Assembly: GCA_027487555.1 (NCBI GenBank)
Contig: JAIYDI010000033.1
Location: forward strand, 124,001 to 188,000
DNA: 64,000 nt
Direction of reading: 5' to 3'
Origin: Hyphomicrobiales bacterium
GTDB lineage: Bacteria > Pseudomonadota > Alphaproteobacteria > Rhizobiales > Devosiaceae
This document shows, piece by piece, positions 62,719-64,000 of this stretch. The notes beneath the pieces were generated by a model. That model made no database searches, was not told where the DNA came from, and was given only the letters and a program-made list of their open reading frames with translations. Positions within the stretch are counted from its first letter, which is position 1, and each line of letters opens with the position of its first letter. Both the position numbers and the translations under genes were made by a program.

Positions 62719-63638
62719 GCAAGATCGCGGTCATCATCCTCACCAAGAACGAGGAGATCCACATCGCGCGGGCCATCGCCTGCGTGAAGGGTATTGCGCA
62801 CTCGATACATGTAATCGACTCCGGCTCCACCGACCAGACATGCAACATCGCCCGATCCTTCGGGGCAGAAGTGCTGACGCACCCGTGGAAGAACTACGCC
62901 GACCAGTTCCAGTGGGCCTGCGATAACATATCGACGGATGCGGATTGGCTGATGCGCGTCGATGCCGATGAGGTGGTCGAGCAGTCGCATGCCGATATCA
63001 TCCGCACCCGCCTACCGGAGGTCCCGTCCGAAATCTGCGGCGTCACCTCGGACCACAAGCATATCTTCATGGAACGGTGGATTCGGCATGGCGGGCGCTA
63101 TCCACTGCGGCTGCTACGTCTGTTTCGAAGGGGCAAAGGTCGCATCGAGCAGCGCTGGATGGATGAGCACATTGTTGTCGATGGCCCCAGCGTCCATTTC
63201 GAGGGTGGGTTCGCAGACCATAACCTGAACGACATCACGTTCTTCACCACCAAGCACAATGGCTATGCCACGCGCGAAGCGCTGGACGCTGTATTGCACC
63301 GCCACGGACTGATGCCCGTTGCCGACGCGGTGCAGGATCTGAACAGGCAGGCGCGCGTCAAGCGCTTCATCAAGCTCAGCATATACAATCGGCTGCCATT
63401 CTATGTGTCGGCCACCGGCTATTTCTTCTACCGCTATTTTGTGCAGCTGGGATTCCTCGATGGCAAGGAAGGCCTGATCTATCACTTCCTGCAAGGCTAC
63501 TGGTATCGCTTCCTCGTGGGCGCAAAAGTGGTAGAAATGGAGCGGGCATTGCGCGGACTCGCCACGAAGGCGGCCAAACTTGCAAAACTCCAGGCGATGA
63601 CGGGACACCTACTCGTCGAGTCGGGCGACCAGCAATAA
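62715..63638 (+). CDS. glycosyltransferase family 2 protein (WaaE/KdtX-like)
   Basis: The 307-residue GT-A protein starts KIAVIILTKNEEIHIARAI, has HVIDSGSTDQTCNIA and the DxD motif MRVDADEVVE, and a central tract (RWIRHGGRYPLRLLRLFRRG) and C-terminal amphipathic helices as in WaaE/KdtX enzymes. It probably adds one of the first sugars. ATG 62715 overlaps the acetyltransferase stop by four bases. The coupled run of genes ends here. Confidence 0.9.
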   Translation: MSKIAVIILTKNEEIHIARAIACVKGIAHSIHVIDSGSTDQTCNIARSFGAEVLTHPWKNYADQFQWACDNISTDADWLMRVDADEVVEQSHADIIRTRLPEVPSEICGVTSDHKHIFMERWIRHGGRYPLRLLRLFRRGKGRIEQRWMDEHIVVDGPSVHFEGGFADHNLNDITFFTTKHNGYATREALDAVLHRHGLMPVADAVQDLNRQARVKRFIKLSIYNRLPFYVSATGYFFYRYFVQLGFLDGKEGLIYHFLQGYWYRFLVGAKVVEMERALRGLATKAAKLAKLQAMTGHLLVESGDQQ

Positions 63639-63790
63639 CGCCCCCACGCGGCTCGACACGTCATCCGCGTGCATGAGTGATCCAACTCTGTTGGGCAGTA
63701 TTCACGCAGTCATATAGTCGGCTCACACCAGATGCGTCATGTCAATATAAATATATCCAAGACATCCTGCTTTTCCAGGAAGACACCAAT

Positions 63791-64000
63791 ATGACTTTCA
63801 AACGCGAGCCATCGCACCGCACTGATATCGATGGACTCCGGGGCATTGCAGTCCTGTCAGTTGTCATAAATCATGCCGGATCGAGCCTGCTTCCGGGCGG
63901 TTTTACGGGTGTCGATGTCTTTTTCGTGATCAGTGGTTTTCTGATAACGAAGATTATATTGAAAGATATCGAAGACGGTACATTCTCACTAACGAACTTT
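63791..64000 (+). CDS. acyltransferase family 3 protein, N-terminal part (runs off the window)
   Basis: The first 70 residues begin MTFKREPSHRTDIDGLRGIAV, then VVINHAGSSLLPGGFTGVDVFFVISGFLIT, in parts. This is the OafA/YrhL acyltransferase signature with the catalytic-type His of the first helix. It would acylate the polysaccharide made by the preceding locus. The 150-base gap before it and the gene start are A+T-rich, suggesting a separate promoter and possible transfer. The 3' end lies outside the window. Confidence 0.88.
   Translation, partial: MTFKREPSHRTDIDGLRGIAVLSVVINHAGSSLLPGGFTGVDVFFVISGFLITKIILKDIEDGTFSLTNF

Overview
The window reads as a chromosomal segment of a high-G+C alphaproteobacterium of the order Hyphomicrobiales (Rhizobiales), most like the Devosia group. 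This rests on gene order (pdxA-rsmA, gmk-yicC-mltG-fabF-acpP-fabG-fabD, rpsF-rpsR-rplI, dnaB-alr, radA/cvpA/purF/SDR), on rhizobial-looking promoter hexamers and RIME-like intergenic repeats, and on the protein sequences. The genus is inference. No rRNA, tRNA, CRISPR array, prophage or insertion sequence was seen.

Layout. 0-10.4 kb is housekeeping: the pdxA tail, a copper-type DUF305 protein with a MerR-like operator, rsmA, gmk, yicC, mltG, the fatty-acid synthesis block, and three ribosomal protein genes ending at a strong terminator. 10.6-14 kb is an insertion between rplI and dnaB: two tandem outer-membrane barrels and a TPR-sulfotransferase. 14.2-20.7 kb holds dnaB, alr, a YfgM-like protein, der and a CorC-type CBS protein. 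20.7-24.7 kb is an accessory island: a GT-A glycosyltransferase, a small unknown protein, a Tat-exported mucin-like Thr/Pro-rich protein, a fusion of an HPr-kinase-like P-loop domain with a GalNAc-transferase-like domain, and a PqqD-like protein. 24.7-30.8 kb is SDR-purF-cvpA, a tetR-GFA-small protein cassette, and radA. purF carries an in-frame amber codon at a conserved Gln position. 30.9-34 kb has two paralogous GT25 glycosyltransferases and a pyruvyl-transferase-like protein. 34-35.8 kb is guaA.

35.8-42.2 kb is a signalling region. Three paralogous membrane proteins (three N-terminal membrane segments plus a cyclic-nucleotide-binding fold, like animal Popeye proteins) lie around an acyltransferase. 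They are followed by a soluble cyclic-nucleotide-binding protein and a partner-switching cassette: STAS antagonist, RsbW-like kinase, and a cNMP-binding PP2C phosphatase. 42.2-54.8 kb is mixed housekeeping and transport: TspO, an RsmB-like methyltransferase, MAPEG, guaB, a WS/DGAT-like acyltransferase, two tandem MFS exporters, a VapBC pair, rlmE, ppx/gppA and a flavin monooxygenase. 54.8-64 kb is an exopolysaccharide or capsule locus: UDP-glucose dehydrogenase, a priming sugar transferase, a flippase, four glycosyltransferases, a hexapeptide acetyltransferase, and the start of an acyltransferase.

The best candidate for an undescribed system is the 20.7-24.7 kb island. Its parts fit a model in which a Thr/Pro-rich Tat substrate is O-glycosylated, and perhaps phosphorylated, in the cytoplasm before export, with the PqqD-like protein as a possible recognition factor. 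That model is inference; the sequence shows the parts and their adjacency. The Popeye-like triplet beside a partner-switching cassette is the second candidate. Start codons were chosen by Shine-Dalgarno match, overlap with neighbours and family alignment from memory; the uncertain ones are flagged.
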